64,000 nucleotides of DNA from Natrinema salifodinae (lineage in GTDB: Archaea; Halobacteriota; Halobacteria; Halobacteriales; Natrialbaceae). Below, one piece after another: positions 50,211 through 59,550 of the stretch. The stretch spans positions 620,001 to 684,000 of the forward strand of contig NZ_FOIS01000002.1 of assembly GCF_900110455.1 (NCBI RefSeq), given 5' to 3'. The translations under genes were made by a program, and so were the position numbers. Every line of letters starts with the position of its first letter. Within the stretch, counting starts at the first letter, position 1. Below the pieces are notes generated by a model that searched no databases, was not told the origin of the DNA, and saw only the letters and a list, made by a program, of their open reading frames with translations.

Positions 50211-51521
50211 CACCCGGGTATCGACGAAGACGACCACGTGGTCGCCGCCCTCGACGACCGTCTCGCCCCGGGGCGTGATCAGCTCCCCGGCGCGGGTGAT
50301 CGCGCCGACGACGACGCCGTCGGGGAGGTCCGCGATCGCGTCCTGAATGCGCGTCTCGAAGAGCACGCTATCGGAATCGATCTCGATCTCGAGGACCTCC
50401 GCGCGGTCGGACTCGAGCATCGCGACGTTCTCGGTCTGTTGCTCGCGGGTGAACCGCGTGATCTCTTCTGAGGTGACCAGGCGTGGGTTGACGCCGATGT
50501 CGATGCCCACCGTCTCGAAGAGGTCGACGTACTCGCCTGACTCGACGATGCCGATGGTTCGCTCGACGCCGAGCCGCTTGGCGAGCAGCGAGACGAGCAG
50601 GTTCCGCTCGTCGCTCTCGAGGGCGGCGACGACGATGTCGGATTCGTCGACGTGCTCGCGCACGAGAAAGTCGATGTCGGTCGCATCGCTCTCCAGCACC
50701 AGGGTCCCCGGCAGTCGCTCGGCCAGGTCTCGGGCCCGATCGCTGTCGCGTTCGATCAAGCGCGGTTCGAGACCCTGTTCCTCGAAGAGCCGGGCCGTCT
50801 GGTAGCCAATCTCGCTGCCCCCGACGATGACGACCTCGCGGGCCTCCTCGAGGGTCGGCGCGGGCGTCAGCGACCCCGCGAACGCGCGAACGCTCTCCTC
50901 GGAGCCGATGACGACGACGTCGTCGCCCGCGCGGATGACGGTGTCGCCGCGGGGGACGATGATGTCGTCGCCGCGCAGGATGGCCGCGAAGGTCAGCGAC
51001 TCGTAGCGGTCGGCCTCGGAGACGGTCTCGCCGGCGATGGGGCTGGCCGATTCGACTTCGAATTCGGCCATCTGTACGAGCCCGCCCGCGAAGGTGTCGA
51101 CGTCGCGAGCGCCGGGCAGGCCGGCGATCCGGACGATCGCCGCGGCGGTCTGGAGGTCGGTACAGACCATGAAGTCGACGCCGAACGCGCCCTTCGACTG
51201 CTCCCAGGTCCGGAGCAGGTTCGTCTTCTTGATGCGGGCGATCGTGAACGGAGCGCCGACGGCTTTCGCCGCCCCGCAGACGACGATGTTGGTCTCGTCG
51301 ACGTCGGTGCTGGCGATGACCAGGTCCGCGTCCTCGATGCCGGCCTCCTCGAGCGTTCCAATCGAGGTGCCGTCGCCCTCGATCGCCAGCACGTCGTGGG
51401 AGTAGGTGACCGCCTCGATCCGCTCCGAGTCCGTGTCGATGATGACGACGTGGTGGTCGTCGTCGAGGCTCTCGGCGATGTTCGATCCCACTTCGCCCGC
51501 GCCGACGACGATCACGCGCAC
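50184..51521 (-). CDS. trkA: TrkA, potassium-uptake regulatory subunit
   Basis: The 445-residue protein has two RCK units. The first NAD-binding loop is MRVIVVGAGEVGSNIAESL, and the second EVVIVGGSEIGYQTARLF (about 228). Each is followed by a TrkA-C domain (ILRGDDIIVPRGDTVIRAGD and VVVGAITRAGELITPRGETV). TrkA binds NAD+/NADH or nucleotide and gates the membrane K+ channel TrkH. No trkH gene is visible next to it in the window. K+ uptake is central to salt-in osmoprotection in haloarchaea. Confidence 0.93.
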   Translation of the reverse strand: MRVIVVGAGEVGSNIAESLDDDHHVVIIDTDSERIEAVTYSHDVLAIEGDGTSIGTLEEAGIEDADLVIASTDVDETNIVVCGAAKAVGAPFTIARIKKTNLLRTWEQSKGAFGVDFMVCTDLQTAAAIVRIAGLPGARDVDTFAGGLVQMAEFEVESASPIAGETVSEADRYESLTFAAILRGDDIIVPRGDTVIRAGDDVVVIGSEESVRAFAGSLTPAPTLEEAREVVIVGGSEIGYQTARLFEEQGLEPRLIERDSDRARDLAERLPGTLVLESDATDIDFLVREHVDESDIVVAALESDERNLLVSLLAKRLGVERTIGIVESGEYVDLFETVGIDIGVNPRLVTSEEITRFTREQQTENVAMLESDRAEVLEIEIDSDSVLFETRIQDAIADLPDGVVVGAITRAGELITPRGETVVEGGDHVVVFVDTRVLDVVTAAL

Positions 51522-51657
51522 CGACGGATCACCCGCTGGACTCGCGGACTCAAATCGGCGCTACTGCCGCTCATGACAGGTGGATCGCCGTCGACGGGTA
51601 AGTGGGTTGGCCCTGATTAGGAACGGCGTGCCGTCGAGACGCCTCACCCCCGCGACC

Positions 51658-52179
51658 TCAGGGCATCTCGTGGATCGTCAACTCGACGTCGCGGGGCCGC
51701 CCCTCGATGTCCGCCACCAGGCGCTCGACGACCTCGCGGGCCTCGCCGAGGAGTTTGGGTTCGACCTTCGAGACGACCCAGTCCAAGGAGACGAACCGCG
51801 GCAGCGAGAGCGCGTCTTCGTTAGCCGAGTGCGGGTCGTAGACCGCTTCGAAGTAGATCCGGCTCGCCGTCTCCGCGTCCGCCGGCGCGGCGTCGGGCTC
51901 CGGTTCGACGCGCCACTCGCCGCGGGCGTCGATATCGGTGACCAGGCGCCACTGCAGGGACTCGGGCGGCGCGATGTCGGTCACTCTCGACCGGGCGGTG
52001 TAGCTGAGCTTCCACCAGGCCAACTCGAGGTCGTAGACGGAGCCGACGTCGCCGTTGCCGTCGACGCGGACCTCCTTTAGGTGGTCCGTGTACCGCGGGT
52101 AGTCGGTAAATGACCGCACGTACGGAAAGACCTCCTCGGGTGACCGATGGGCAACCGTACTGAGGAGAATTCTGTCCAC
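51658..52179 (-). CDS. SRPBCC/polyketide-cyclase-like protein
   Basis: The 173-residue START-fold protein begins ILLSTVAHRSPEEVFPYVRS, typical of the SRPBCC/coenzyme-Q-binding family that shelters a hydrophobic ligand. Strand pattern LEVSYTARSRVTDI in the form LSYTARSRVTDIAPPESLQW and a C-terminal helix SKVEPKLLGEAREVVERLVADI are visible. No catalytic residue can be named. It is divergent from the FAD protein gene. Ligand unknown. Confidence 0.8.
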   Translation of the reverse strand: MDRILLSTVAHRSPEEVFPYVRSFTDYPRYTDHLKEVRVDGNGDVGSVYDLELAWWKLSYTARSRVTDIAPPESLQWRLVTDIDARGEWRVEPEPDAAPADAETASRIYFEAVYDPHSANEDALSLPRFVSLDWVVSKVEPKLLGEAREVVERLVADIEGRPRDVELTIHEMP

Positions 52180-52302
52180 GACCGTCGTACGGGGGGTTCG
52201 GAAGTAAGGATTTCCATCGCGTCACTCGCCGCCACCGACGGCACCGCAAAGCGAAGCGGGGAGACGGCAACCTTCTATACCCGCGCGGGCAACGACCCAT
52301 CC

Positions 52303-53085
52303 ATGCGAGACGTCTGCATCGTCGGCGGCGGCGTCGCCGGCCTGGCCGCCTCGATCTTCACCGCCCGCGCGGGTCTGGACACCCTCGTCGTCGACGGCGG
52401 GGAGTCCATCCTCGCGCGCAATGCCAGCCTCGAGAACTACCCCGGCTTCCCGGACGGGGTCGACGCCCGCCGGTACCTAGAATTGACGCGCGAGCAAGCC
52501 CGGAACGCCGGCGTGGAGTTCGAACTCGGCCGCGTGACGCGCGCCAAACCGGTCGACAGCGCGGTGCCGTCGGGATCGCGAGACGCCGGTGAACCCGGCG
52601 GTCAGCCGGACCTCGAGCAGGGGTTCGTCCTCGAAACCGAGGGCGGCGAGCCGCTCGATGCCCGACGGCTGATCGCCGCCTCCTGGTCCGACAGCGACTA
52701 TCTGGTCCCGCTGGACGTCGGCCGGACCCAACGCGGCAGCAAACACTTCGTCTCGGTCGACGACGCCGGCCGGACGGCCGTCGCCGGCGTCTACGCCGCG
52801 GGCCGGCTCGCCGACGAGCCCCACCAGGCGATCGTCGCGGCCGGCCACGGCGCGAAGGTCGGGCTCGCGGTCATCCACGACTCCGAAATTAACTTCTATC
52901 ACGACTGGGTCGCCCCGGAGGGCTACTTCACCGGCCGCGACCGCGAGGTGCCGCCTGGCTGCGAGGAGATCGACGACGAAGAGCGACGCGAGCGCGACGA
53001 CCAGGCCCGCGAGACGATCCGCGAGGCGTTCGCCGAGCCGGTAGACGAGCGGCCGACGATGCATCCGAGCGTCGACCGGGACTGA
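52303..53085 (+). CDS. Truncated-type thioredoxin-reductase-like flavoprotein
   Basis: The 260-residue protein begins MRDVCIVGGGVAGLAASIFT, followed by NYPGFPDGVDARRYLEL, both like thioredoxin reductase. The second FAD motif GVYAAGRLADEPHQAIVAAG is present. The CxxC redox pair is absent, and the NADPH-binding domain is largely missing: only a short segment leads straight to the C-terminal FAD motif. It is therefore a reduced homologue, possibly working with another electron donor. Start 52303 is chosen for the canonical Rossmann opening. Confidence 0.8.
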   Translation: MRDVCIVGGGVAGLAASIFTARAGLDTLVVDGGESILARNASLENYPGFPDGVDARRYLELTREQARNAGVEFELGRVTRAKPVDSAVPSGSRDAGEPGGQPDLEQGFVLETEGGEPLDARRLIAASWSDSDYLVPLDVGRTQRGSKHFVSVDDAGRTAVAGVYAAGRLADEPHQAIVAAGHGAKVGLAVIHDSEINFYHDWVAPEGYFTGRDREVPPGCEEIDDEERRERDDQARETIREAFAEPVDERPTMHPSVDRD

Positions 53086-53215
53086 GCGCCGACGCCCGTC
53101 GTCGGCATCGAATCGCCGATCGCGAGCGTCGACATCGACTCGTTTCCGCGAACCGTACCGCACCCGGTGAGTTAACATGGGGAACGTGGAAGATACGTCC
53201 TATCGCTTTCCTCCT

Positions 53216-55405
53216 ATGACCGGGACGAACTGGCGGATCGACGGGACCGACGATCACATCGCTCTCGCCACCGCGGCGGAACGAGAAGCGTTCGGCGCCG
53301 CGACTCGATACGCTCGGACGCACGACCTCTCGACGCCGGCCGAATCGGCCTATCTCGCGGTGCTCCCCGCGGCCCGCCGCGATATTCTCCATCGATTCGT
53401 CCGCGGCCTGCTCCGCGGCGACCCGGCCGGTCTTCCGGACTCTCGGATCGTCGCGCTCGAGTCGTCTCCGTCCGCCCGGTCCGACTCGAGAGACCCGTCG
53501 ATCCCGGACGATCCTGAGCCCCTTTCGGCGCTCGACGTGGCCCGACTGCGGTCGATCGCCGCGTCGCTCCCGGACACGTGTCGGCGGGTCGCGCTCGTCC
53601 CGCTTCCCGCGGCCGACGGCGTTCTGGTGGCCGAAATCGCGGCGCGCCACGGCTACGATCGATTTCGCCTGGTCGGACCGGTCTATCGCTGGTCGCCTGC
53701 TACTACTCCCGAGACCGCCGAGGCCGAGTCGGTCTCGCACCCGGTCGACCTCGTCCCGTCCCTCGAGCGCGAGGGCGCGTTCAGCGACGCCGACCAGGCC
53801 GACCGGATCCGCGCGGAGGTGGCCGAGAGCGTCGCCAATCTCGCGCTAGCGCGACTCGCCGCGGCCGTTCGGTCGCAAGCCGTCGGAGACGGGACCGAAG
53901 AGGGGACGACGGACGGGTCGCCCCTCGAAGCGATCCCGGCCGGCGTTCCGGCCGCCGACGCCGCGGCCGCCTTCGAGCGGATCGTCACCGACGGTCACCC
54001 GTTTCACCCCGGCGGCAAGATCAGACGCGGGATGACCGCCGCCGAGGGGCTCGCCTACGCGCCCGAGTTCACCGATCGGATCGACCTCCGGTTCGTCGCG
54101 ATCGAACGGGAGTACGCACTCGAGACCCGGGCTCGCGCGACCGACGCCGACCGCCTCACGGACCGGCTGTTCGCGACGTTCGGAGGCCTCGAAGGCGCGG
54201 TCGAGCGCGCACTGCCGGGCTCGCGCGGGGCCGACGAGTACGCCGTCGTCCCCGTCCACCCGCTGCAGTACCACCGCACGATTCCGGACCGATACGCGGA
54301 TCAGTGCGCCGACGGCCGCGTCGTCCCGATCCCCGAGTACGCGCATCCGGCGACGCCCCAGCTCAACCTTCGGACCGTCGTCCCGTACGACACCGAGCGG
54401 ACCCCCGACGGGCCGCTGCCCCGCTGCAAGCTCGCGATCCCCGTCCAGACGACGAACGTCGTCCGAACGCTGTCGCCCCACGCCGTCTCGAACGGGCCGC
54501 AGGTGACCGACGTCGTGCGCGCGATCGAGCGGCGGGAGTCCCTCGAGACGCTGGGCCTACTCGCCGAGTCCGCAGCGTCCTGCTATCACCCGCCGGGCGG
54601 TCCCCACCCGAGCGGCGAGGGGTTCGACGACGCCCGCCACCTCTCGGGACTGCTTCGGTCGCCGCCCGCGGCCCATCCGCTCGTGACGGACGGGACGGTT
54701 CCGGTGGCGGCCTCGAGCCTGGTCGCCGAGTCGCCGTCGACTGGGCGGCCCCTGGTCTGCGACCTGATCGAGCGCTACGGCTCGAACACTGACGCCGCGA
54801 GCCCCGATAGCGCGGTACTCGAGTTCGTCCGGCGGTACGCGGCGGTCGTCGTCCCCGAACACCTGCTTCTGCTGTGTAAGTACGGCATCGCCCTCGAGAG
54901 CCACCTCCAGAACAGCCTGATCGTCTTCGATCGCGCGGACGCGGTTCCGACGGCTACCCTGGTTCGCGACCTCGGCGGGATCCGCGTCCACGGCGGCCGC
55001 CTGGCCGACCGCGACCTCTCGATCGACCCGTACCCGGATTCCGATTTAGACGCCGACGGCGAGGCCGACCTCCACCGGAAGCTGTACTACGCGCTCTTTC
55101 AGAACCACCTGGCGGAACTGGTCACGACGATCAGTCACGAACTGGGCGTCGACGAGCGGGCCTGCTGGGAACGGATCCGCGAGCAGTGCGACCACGCCTT
55201 CGATCGGATTCGGGCCGGCCAGGCGGTCCCCGAGGAGCGAGTCCGCCGCGACGAACGCGCCCTGTTCGACGATCCGGCGACGCACAAGGCGCTGACCGCG
55301 ATGCGACTGCGGGGTAAGCGCCACGAGTACGTGACGAGCGAGGTGTCGAATCCGCTTTCGGCAGTCGGTCGGCAGCGGATCGACGCGCGCGAGACGGAGC
55401 CGTAA
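53216..55405 (+). CDS. NIS siderophore synthetase (IucA/IucC family)
   Basis: This 729-residue enzyme would condense amine or alcohol groups with citrate or a similar acid in siderophore synthesis. Family motifs are GHPFHPGGKIRRGMT (ATP loop region), VVPVHPLQYHRTIP, YGIALESHLQNSLI and RDLGGIRVHGGR. The start at 53216 (MTGTNWR) is preferred because a TTAA element sits where the 53177 ATG would be. The N-terminal part before residue 250 is less conserved. No other siderophore genes are adjacent, although iron genes occur elsewhere in the window. Confidence 0.88.
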   Translation: MTGTNWRIDGTDDHIALATAAEREAFGAATRYARTHDLSTPAESAYLAVLPAARRDILHRFVRGLLRGDPAGLPDSRIVALESSPSARSDSRDPSIPDDPEPLSALDVARLRSIAASLPDTCRRVALVPLPAADGVLVAEIAARHGYDRFRLVGPVYRWSPATTPETAEAESVSHPVDLVPSLEREGAFSDADQADRIRAEVAESVANLALARLAAAVRSQAVGDGTEEGTTDGSPLEAIPAGVPAADAAAAFERIVTDGHPFHPGGKIRRGMTAAEGLAYAPEFTDRIDLRFVAIEREYALETRARATDADRLTDRLFATFGGLEGAVERALPGSRGADEYAVVPVHPLQYHRTIPDRYADQCADGRVVPIPEYAHPATPQLNLRTVVPYDTERTPDGPLPRCKLAIPVQTTNVVRTLSPHAVSNGPQVTDVVRAIERRESLETLGLLAESAASCYHPPGGPHPSGEGFDDARHLSGLLRSPPAAHPLVTDGTVPVAASSLVAESPSTGRPLVCDLIERYGSNTDAASPDSAVLEFVRRYAAVVVPEHLLLLCKYGIALESHLQNSLIVFDRADAVPTATLVRDLGGIRVHGGRLADRDLSIDPYPDSDLDADGEADLHRKLYYALFQNHLAELVTTISHELGVDERACWERIREQCDHAFDRIRAGQAVPEERVRRDERALFDDPATHKALTAMRLRGKRHEYVTSEVSNPLSAVGRQRIDARETEP

Positions 55406-55519
55406 TCCGGTTGCGGTGGCCCGCCCCGGGTCGCGGCGATCCGCAGTGACCGGCGAGCGGGACGTCGACCGGCGGTGGCTCGCTACGCTTAACATACCGC
55501 GAGAAAGAATGGCAGACGA

Positions 55520-56692
55520 ATGCTCGAGGGAGTCAACGTCGCGCTCGGGGTGACGGGATCGATCGCGGCCGTCAAGACGGTCGAACTCGCCCACGAGTTG
55601 CGACGCCACGGGGCCGCGGTCCGCGGAGTGATGACCGACAGCGCACGGGGGATCGTCCACCCCTGGGCCGTCGAGTTCGCCACCGACAACGACGTCGTCA
55701 CCGAGATCACGGGGAGCGTCGAACACGTCGATCTCTGCGGCTACGACGGCTGGGCCGACGTCTTCCTGATCGCGCCGGCGACCGCGAACACCGTCGGCAA
55801 GATCGCCGGCGCCGTCGACGACACGCCCGTAACGACGTGCGCGACGACCGCGCTCGGGGCCGACACGCCGATCGTCGTCGCGCCCGCGATGCACGAACCG
55901 ATGTACGACCACCCCGGCGTCCTCGAGGCCATCGAGACCGTCGAGGAGTGGGGCGTCGAGTTCGTCGACCCGCGCATCGAGGAGGGGAAAGCCAAGATCG
56001 CCAGCGAGGAGGCCATCGTCTGCGACGTCGCCCGCGCGGCCGGCGACCGCCCGCTCGAGGGCGAGCGCGTCGTCGTGACCAGCGGCGCGACCAGCGAGTC
56101 GATCGACCCCGTCCGCGTCATCACGAACCGCTCGTCGGGTAAGATGGGTCGAGCCGTCGCGAAAGCGTGCTACGTTCGCGGAGCCGACGTCACCCTCGTC
56201 CACGACGGTCCCGACGTCCCCTACGCCGACGTCCGTCAGGTCGAGAGCGCCGCGGAGATGCTCAGTGCGACCCGTGAGGCCTGCGCCGCCGCCGACGCGC
56301 TGGTCTCGGCGGCCGCAATCGGCGACTACACCGTCGAGGAGAGCGACGAGAAGATCCGCTCGGGCCAACGGCTCACGCTCGAACTCGAACCGACGCCGAA
56401 ACTCATCGACGAGATCCGCGACGAGTATCCGACCCTCCCGATCGTCGGCTTCAAGACCGAGACCTCCGGCGACGAACCGGCGATGATCGACCAGGCCAGA
56501 AAGACGCTGGACCGAGCCGACCTCGCCTTCGTCGTCGCCAACGACGCGAGCGTGATGGGAGCAGAGGCGACGACGGCGCTGCTGGTCCACGCGAGCGATG
56601 CGGCCCGCTACGAGGGGACAAAAGCCGGGCTAGGCGGCGAGGTTGCCGATTCGATCGCGGCCGTCCTCGGCGCCGACGAGACGACGGACTGA
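55520..56692 (+). CDS. coaBC: CoaBC: phosphopantothenoylcysteine decarboxylase / phosphopantothenate-cysteine ligase
   Basis: The 390-residue bifunctional enzyme covers two CoA biosynthesis steps. The N-terminal flavin decarboxylase domain has NVALGVTGSIAAVKTVELAH, active-site His in CGYDGWADVFLIAPATANT context, and APAMHEPMY. The C-terminal ligase domain has VVVTSGATSESIDPVRVITN, SSGKMGRAVAKACY and the dimer loop AAIGDYTVEE. Length is typical. It follows the NIS synthetase by 114 bp on the same strand and is probably a separate transcript. Confidence 0.95.
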   Translation: MLEGVNVALGVTGSIAAVKTVELAHELRRHGAAVRGVMTDSARGIVHPWAVEFATDNDVVTEITGSVEHVDLCGYDGWADVFLIAPATANTVGKIAGAVDDTPVTTCATTALGADTPIVVAPAMHEPMYDHPGVLEAIETVEEWGVEFVDPRIEEGKAKIASEEAIVCDVARAAGDRPLEGERVVVTSGATSESIDPVRVITNRSSGKMGRAVAKACYVRGADVTLVHDGPDVPYADVRQVESAAEMLSATREACAAADALVSAAAIGDYTVEESDEKIRSGQRLTLELEPTPKLIDEIRDEYPTLPIVGFKTETSGDEPAMIDQARKTLDRADLAFVVANDASVMGAEATTALLVHASDAARYEGTKAGLGGEVADSIAAVLGADETTD

Positions 56693-56811
56693 TACGATCG
56701 GATCGGTCAGGAGAACTATATGGGTGGGGTTCATCCGACCGAATCGATGGGTATCCGAACGGGTCTGGCATCGAACGCGCGACCGGCAGCAGCCGCTGCT
56801 GGCCGCGCGAG

Positions 56812-57495
56812 GTGATCGAGGTGGCACAACAGCAGCGCCTGCAGGACACCGACGCCGATCGCGCCAGCGACACCGCTTCGGCGACGACTGATGCCGCCGA
56901 CGAGGAAGCCGGCGACGCCGCGGTCGCCGATGCGGCTACCGCCGACGACCCGCTCTCCAAGGGGGAAGTCTTCGAACTGCTCCGGAACCAGCGACGGCGC
57001 TACGTCCTCCAGTTTCTCAAGCAGGACGACCGGCCCGTCGAACTGGGGGATCTCGCCCAGCAGGTTGCCGCCTGGGAGTACGAGACGACTCTCGACGGGG
57101 TCACGCCCGCACAGCGAAAGCGGGTCTACACGACGCTCCAGCAGACGCACCTGTCGAAGATGGACTCGGCCGGCATCCTTCGATTCGACTCCGACCGGGG
57201 GGTCATCGAGCCGACCGACCGCACCCGCGACATCAGCGTCTACCTCGAGATCGTCCCTGGCCGAGAGTTCGCCTGGCGGGAGCTCTATCTCTCCTTGGGC
57301 GCGACCAGTTGCGCGCTGGTCGCCGCGCTGTGGCTCGGAATCTATCCGCTGACGGAGCTGTCGAACCTGCTCTGGATGGGCGTCGTCGCGGCTACGATCA
57401 CCCTCACGGCGATCGCACACGTCCACTACGAACGGAACATGCGCCTGGGACACGGCGACCAGCCGCCCGAGCTCAGCTACCGCAGCGACGAGTGA
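56812..57495 (+). CDS. HTH protein with two C-terminal membrane helices
   Basis: The protein has 227 residues. The N-terminal Ala/Asp-rich tail (about 50 aa) is followed by a winged-helix-like domain (KGEVFELLRNQRRRYVLQFLK, then HLSKMDSAGILRFDSDRG). Two membrane helices close the protein (TSCALVAALWLGIYPLTEL and LLWMGVVAATITLTAIAHV). This membrane-HTH pattern is widespread and conserved in haloarchaea, often of unknown signal. Start at 56812 follows the coaBC stop by 119 bp. Confidence 0.78.
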   Translation: MIEVAQQQRLQDTDADRASDTASATTDAADEEAGDAAVADAATADDPLSKGEVFELLRNQRRRYVLQFLKQDDRPVELGDLAQQVAAWEYETTLDGVTPAQRKRVYTTLQQTHLSKMDSAGILRFDSDRGVIEPTDRTRDISVYLEIVPGREFAWRELYLSLGATSCALVAALWLGIYPLTELSNLLWMGVVAATITLTAIAHVHYERNMRLGHGDQPPELSYRSDE

Positions 57496-57680
57496 CGGCG
57501 CCTGACGGCGCGGATGGAGGCGGCTGGAAGAACGGGGTACGGGTTGCTATTCGAACGGACCATCGAACGGGACCGTGCTGACTCCTATTGAGTGGTGTTC
57601 CCACGCAGCAGCCGGTCACGAGGCCGCGAACCGTACGTCTGTATCGTCAACTTTTACTCCGCTACCGTCCCACCGACGAC

Positions 57681-58250
57681 ATGGATCAGCTGAAACAGTC
57701 CCTCCTCGATGCGCCGATTATCGAGAAAAACGGTTACCACTACTTCGTACACCCGATCAGCGACGGGGTCCCCAAGCTCGATCCGACCCTCTTACGAGAG
57801 ATCGTCATCCGAATCATCCGAAAGGCCGAACTCGAAGAGGTCGACCGGATCGTCACGCCCGCGGCGATGGGGATTCACATCTCGACCGCCGTCTCGCTGA
57901 TGACCGACATCCCGCTGACCGTCATCCGCAAGCGACAGTACGGCCTCGAAGATGAGGTCGCCATCTCCCAGAAGACCGGGTACTCGGAGAACGAGATGTA
58001 CATCAACGACGTCCGCGAGGGAGAGCGCGTGCTCGTGCTCGACGACGTGCTCTCGACCGGCGGCACGCTCGCGTCGGTGCTCGAGGCCCTAGACGGGATC
58101 GGCGCCGAGGTCATCGACACGGTCGCGGTCATCAAGAAGGTTGGCGGGGAGAACAAGATCGAAGACACCGACTACGACGTCAAGACGCTGATCAACGTCG
58201 ACGTCGTCGACGGCGAAGTCGTCATCGTCGACGAAGAAGGCGACTCGTAA
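57681..58250 (+). CDS. hpt: Hypoxanthine/guanine phosphoribosyltransferase-like
   Basis: The 189-residue purine salvage enzyme has the PRPP-binding signature [20 protein letters not shown] (about 116-135) and the N-terminal [31 protein letters not shown] typical of haloarchaeal adenine/hypoxanthine transferases. [13 protein letters not shown] lies in the flexible-loop region. Base specificity cannot be read; archaeal orthologues are annotated both ways. Start at 57681 is the usual MDQL opening; the open frame further upstream is a shadow. Confidence 0.88.
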   Translation: MDQLKQSLLDAPIIEKNGYHYFVHPISDGVPKLDPTLLREIVIRIIRKAELEEVDRIVTPAAMGIHISTAVSLMTDIPLTVIRKRQYGLEDEVAISQKTGYSENEMYINDVREGERVLVLDDVLSTGGTLASVLEALDGIGAEVIDTVAVIKKVGGENKIEDTDYDVKTLINVDVVDGEVVIVDEEGDS

Positions 58251-58286
58251 TCGCGGCCCACTTCTCACTGTCCGGTCGTCGATCGC

Positions 58287-58348
58287 CAATCGTCGCTCGG
58301 ATCGGCCGTCGGTCGTCAATCGTCAATCATCGCTCGGATCGGCCGTCG
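58287..58348. repeat. Two-copy direct repeat, 25 bp, period 37 bp
   Basis: CAATCGTCGCTCGG... at 58287-58311 and a copy differing at one position at 58324-58348. They lie in the gap between the phosphoribosyltransferase and the next convergent gene. Probably a local duplication with no clear function. Confidence 0.6.
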
Positions 58349-58424
58349 CTGTTTACGGCGCTAGTCCTCGCCCCGCCGTCGCGAGGTCGACTGCCGACCT
58401 CGTCGAGGCGGGACGCGGCGGCCG

Positions 58425-58967
58425 TCAGCCGGATTTCGACTCGGACCCGTCCGGGAGCAGTGGCTCGTACTCCTCGTGGCGGACGGACCCGAGAACTGTA
58501 CCGTCCAGCGTCTCGACGTGGGTATACAGGACATTCTCCTCCTCGGCCGCCGCGATCATGCCGTCGGCGTACCGGCGCTGGTACTGCCCGGCCAGCAGGA
58601 TCGCCGTCTCGGTGTTCGGATCCAGTAACTCGGTCACCAGGTAGACGTAGCCCTCCGTCTCGTTGCGGTAGGCCTCGTATCGGGAGAACTCGCCTCGTTC
58701 GTAGGCGTCGGTAAACGAGTCGGCATCGTTGTCCGGGATCACGTAGACGGTCCCGAACCGATCGTCGGGGCCAACCTCCCGGCTCATCGGCGCCGTATCG
58801 ACGGCCGCGATCGAAACGACGTCCCAGCCGTCGTCGCGGCGTTGCTCGGCGATCGCGTCCGTGTCGTCGAGCGTCCGCGACCACGCCACCTTCCGGGCGT
58901 TACCCGCACCGCTACGCCGCTCGGCGTCCTCGACGGTCCCGTCGTCGCTGCGCCCAGATCCAGTCAT
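58425..58967 (-). CDS. Conserved haloarchaeal protein (180 aa), unknown
   Basis: The protein is acidic and soluble. A disordered head is followed by an alpha/beta core: WSRTLDDTDAIAEQRRDDGW, DVVSIAAVDTAPM, DRFGTVYVIPDNDADSF and EGYVYLVTELLDPNTETAIL. Paired strand-helix units suggest a small Rossmann- or ferredoxin-like fold. No catalytic motif is evident. It is divergent or convergent with neighbours and stands alone. Confidence 0.72.
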   Translation of the reverse strand: MTGSGRSDDGTVEDAERRSGAGNARKVAWSRTLDDTDAIAEQRRDDGWDVVSIAAVDTAPMSREVGPDDRFGTVYVIPDNDADSFTDAYERGEFSRYEAYRNETEGYVYLVTELLDPNTETAILLAGQYQRRYADGMIAAAEEENVLYTHVETLDGTVLGSVRHEEYEPLLPDGSESKSG

Positions 58968-59064
58968 ACGTGTGTCCCGGTCCTAAACCAAGGTAATTCT
59001 TTCCACGGACGACCGCCGCGGCCGCGCAGGTCGCCTCGCACTCGATCGCTCTCCGAGGCGGGAG

Positions 59065-59523
59065 CTACGCGATCCCGAAGACCGCTTCCAGCAGGTACGA
59101 GACGGCCAGCACGAAGACGCTGCCGACGAACAACTTCGTCGGCGGCGCCAGGCGACGCTCGGGCGGCGGGAGTCGGAGCCAGCGCAGCGGCGGCAACGCT
59201 CGGACGTATCGCTGAAACCGAGTCTCGTCGCGCTCGGCCGGCACCGCGTCGTCGTAGCCGCCGGTGACGGTATCGGCGTCGTGGTCGAAATCGGTCGCCG
59301 ACGCGGGCCAGAGCCGAAGCGTCGCGTAGCCCATCAGGAGAAACCCGGCGCCGAACAGGAGATACTTCGCGCGGAGGAGCCCGCCGCCGGTGAGGACGCC
59401 GACGACGACGGCGCCGACGGTCGTCGTCACCGCCACCGCCAGCGCGTACGTGAGCGCGTCGAGACCGACGAGTACCGCTGCGGAACGGCGGTCGTCGGCC
59501 GGTGCGTCCGTTTGATCCGTCAT
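59065..59523 (-). CDS. Membrane protein near the peptide ABC transporter
   Basis: The protein has 152 residues. Two helices near the N-terminus (AVLVGLDALTYALAVAVTTTV, GAVVVGVLTGG) and a third (YLLFGAGFLLMGYATLRL) precede a basic loop (ERRLAPPTKL). A final helix (FVGSVFVLAVSYLLEAVFG) follows. It lies 28 bp downstream of the ABC ATPase gene on the same strand and may be the last gene of that operon. Function unknown. Confidence 0.72.
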   Translation of the reverse strand: MTDQTDAPADDRRSAAVLVGLDALTYALAVAVTTTVGAVVVGVLTGGGLLRAKYLLFGAGFLLMGYATLRLWPASATDFDHDADTVTGGYDDAVPAERDETRFQRYVRALPPLRWLRLPPPERRLAPPTKLFVGSVFVLAVSYLLEAVFGIA

Positions 59524-59550
59524 CGATAGTATCTGCTAGCGGGTGGTAGC

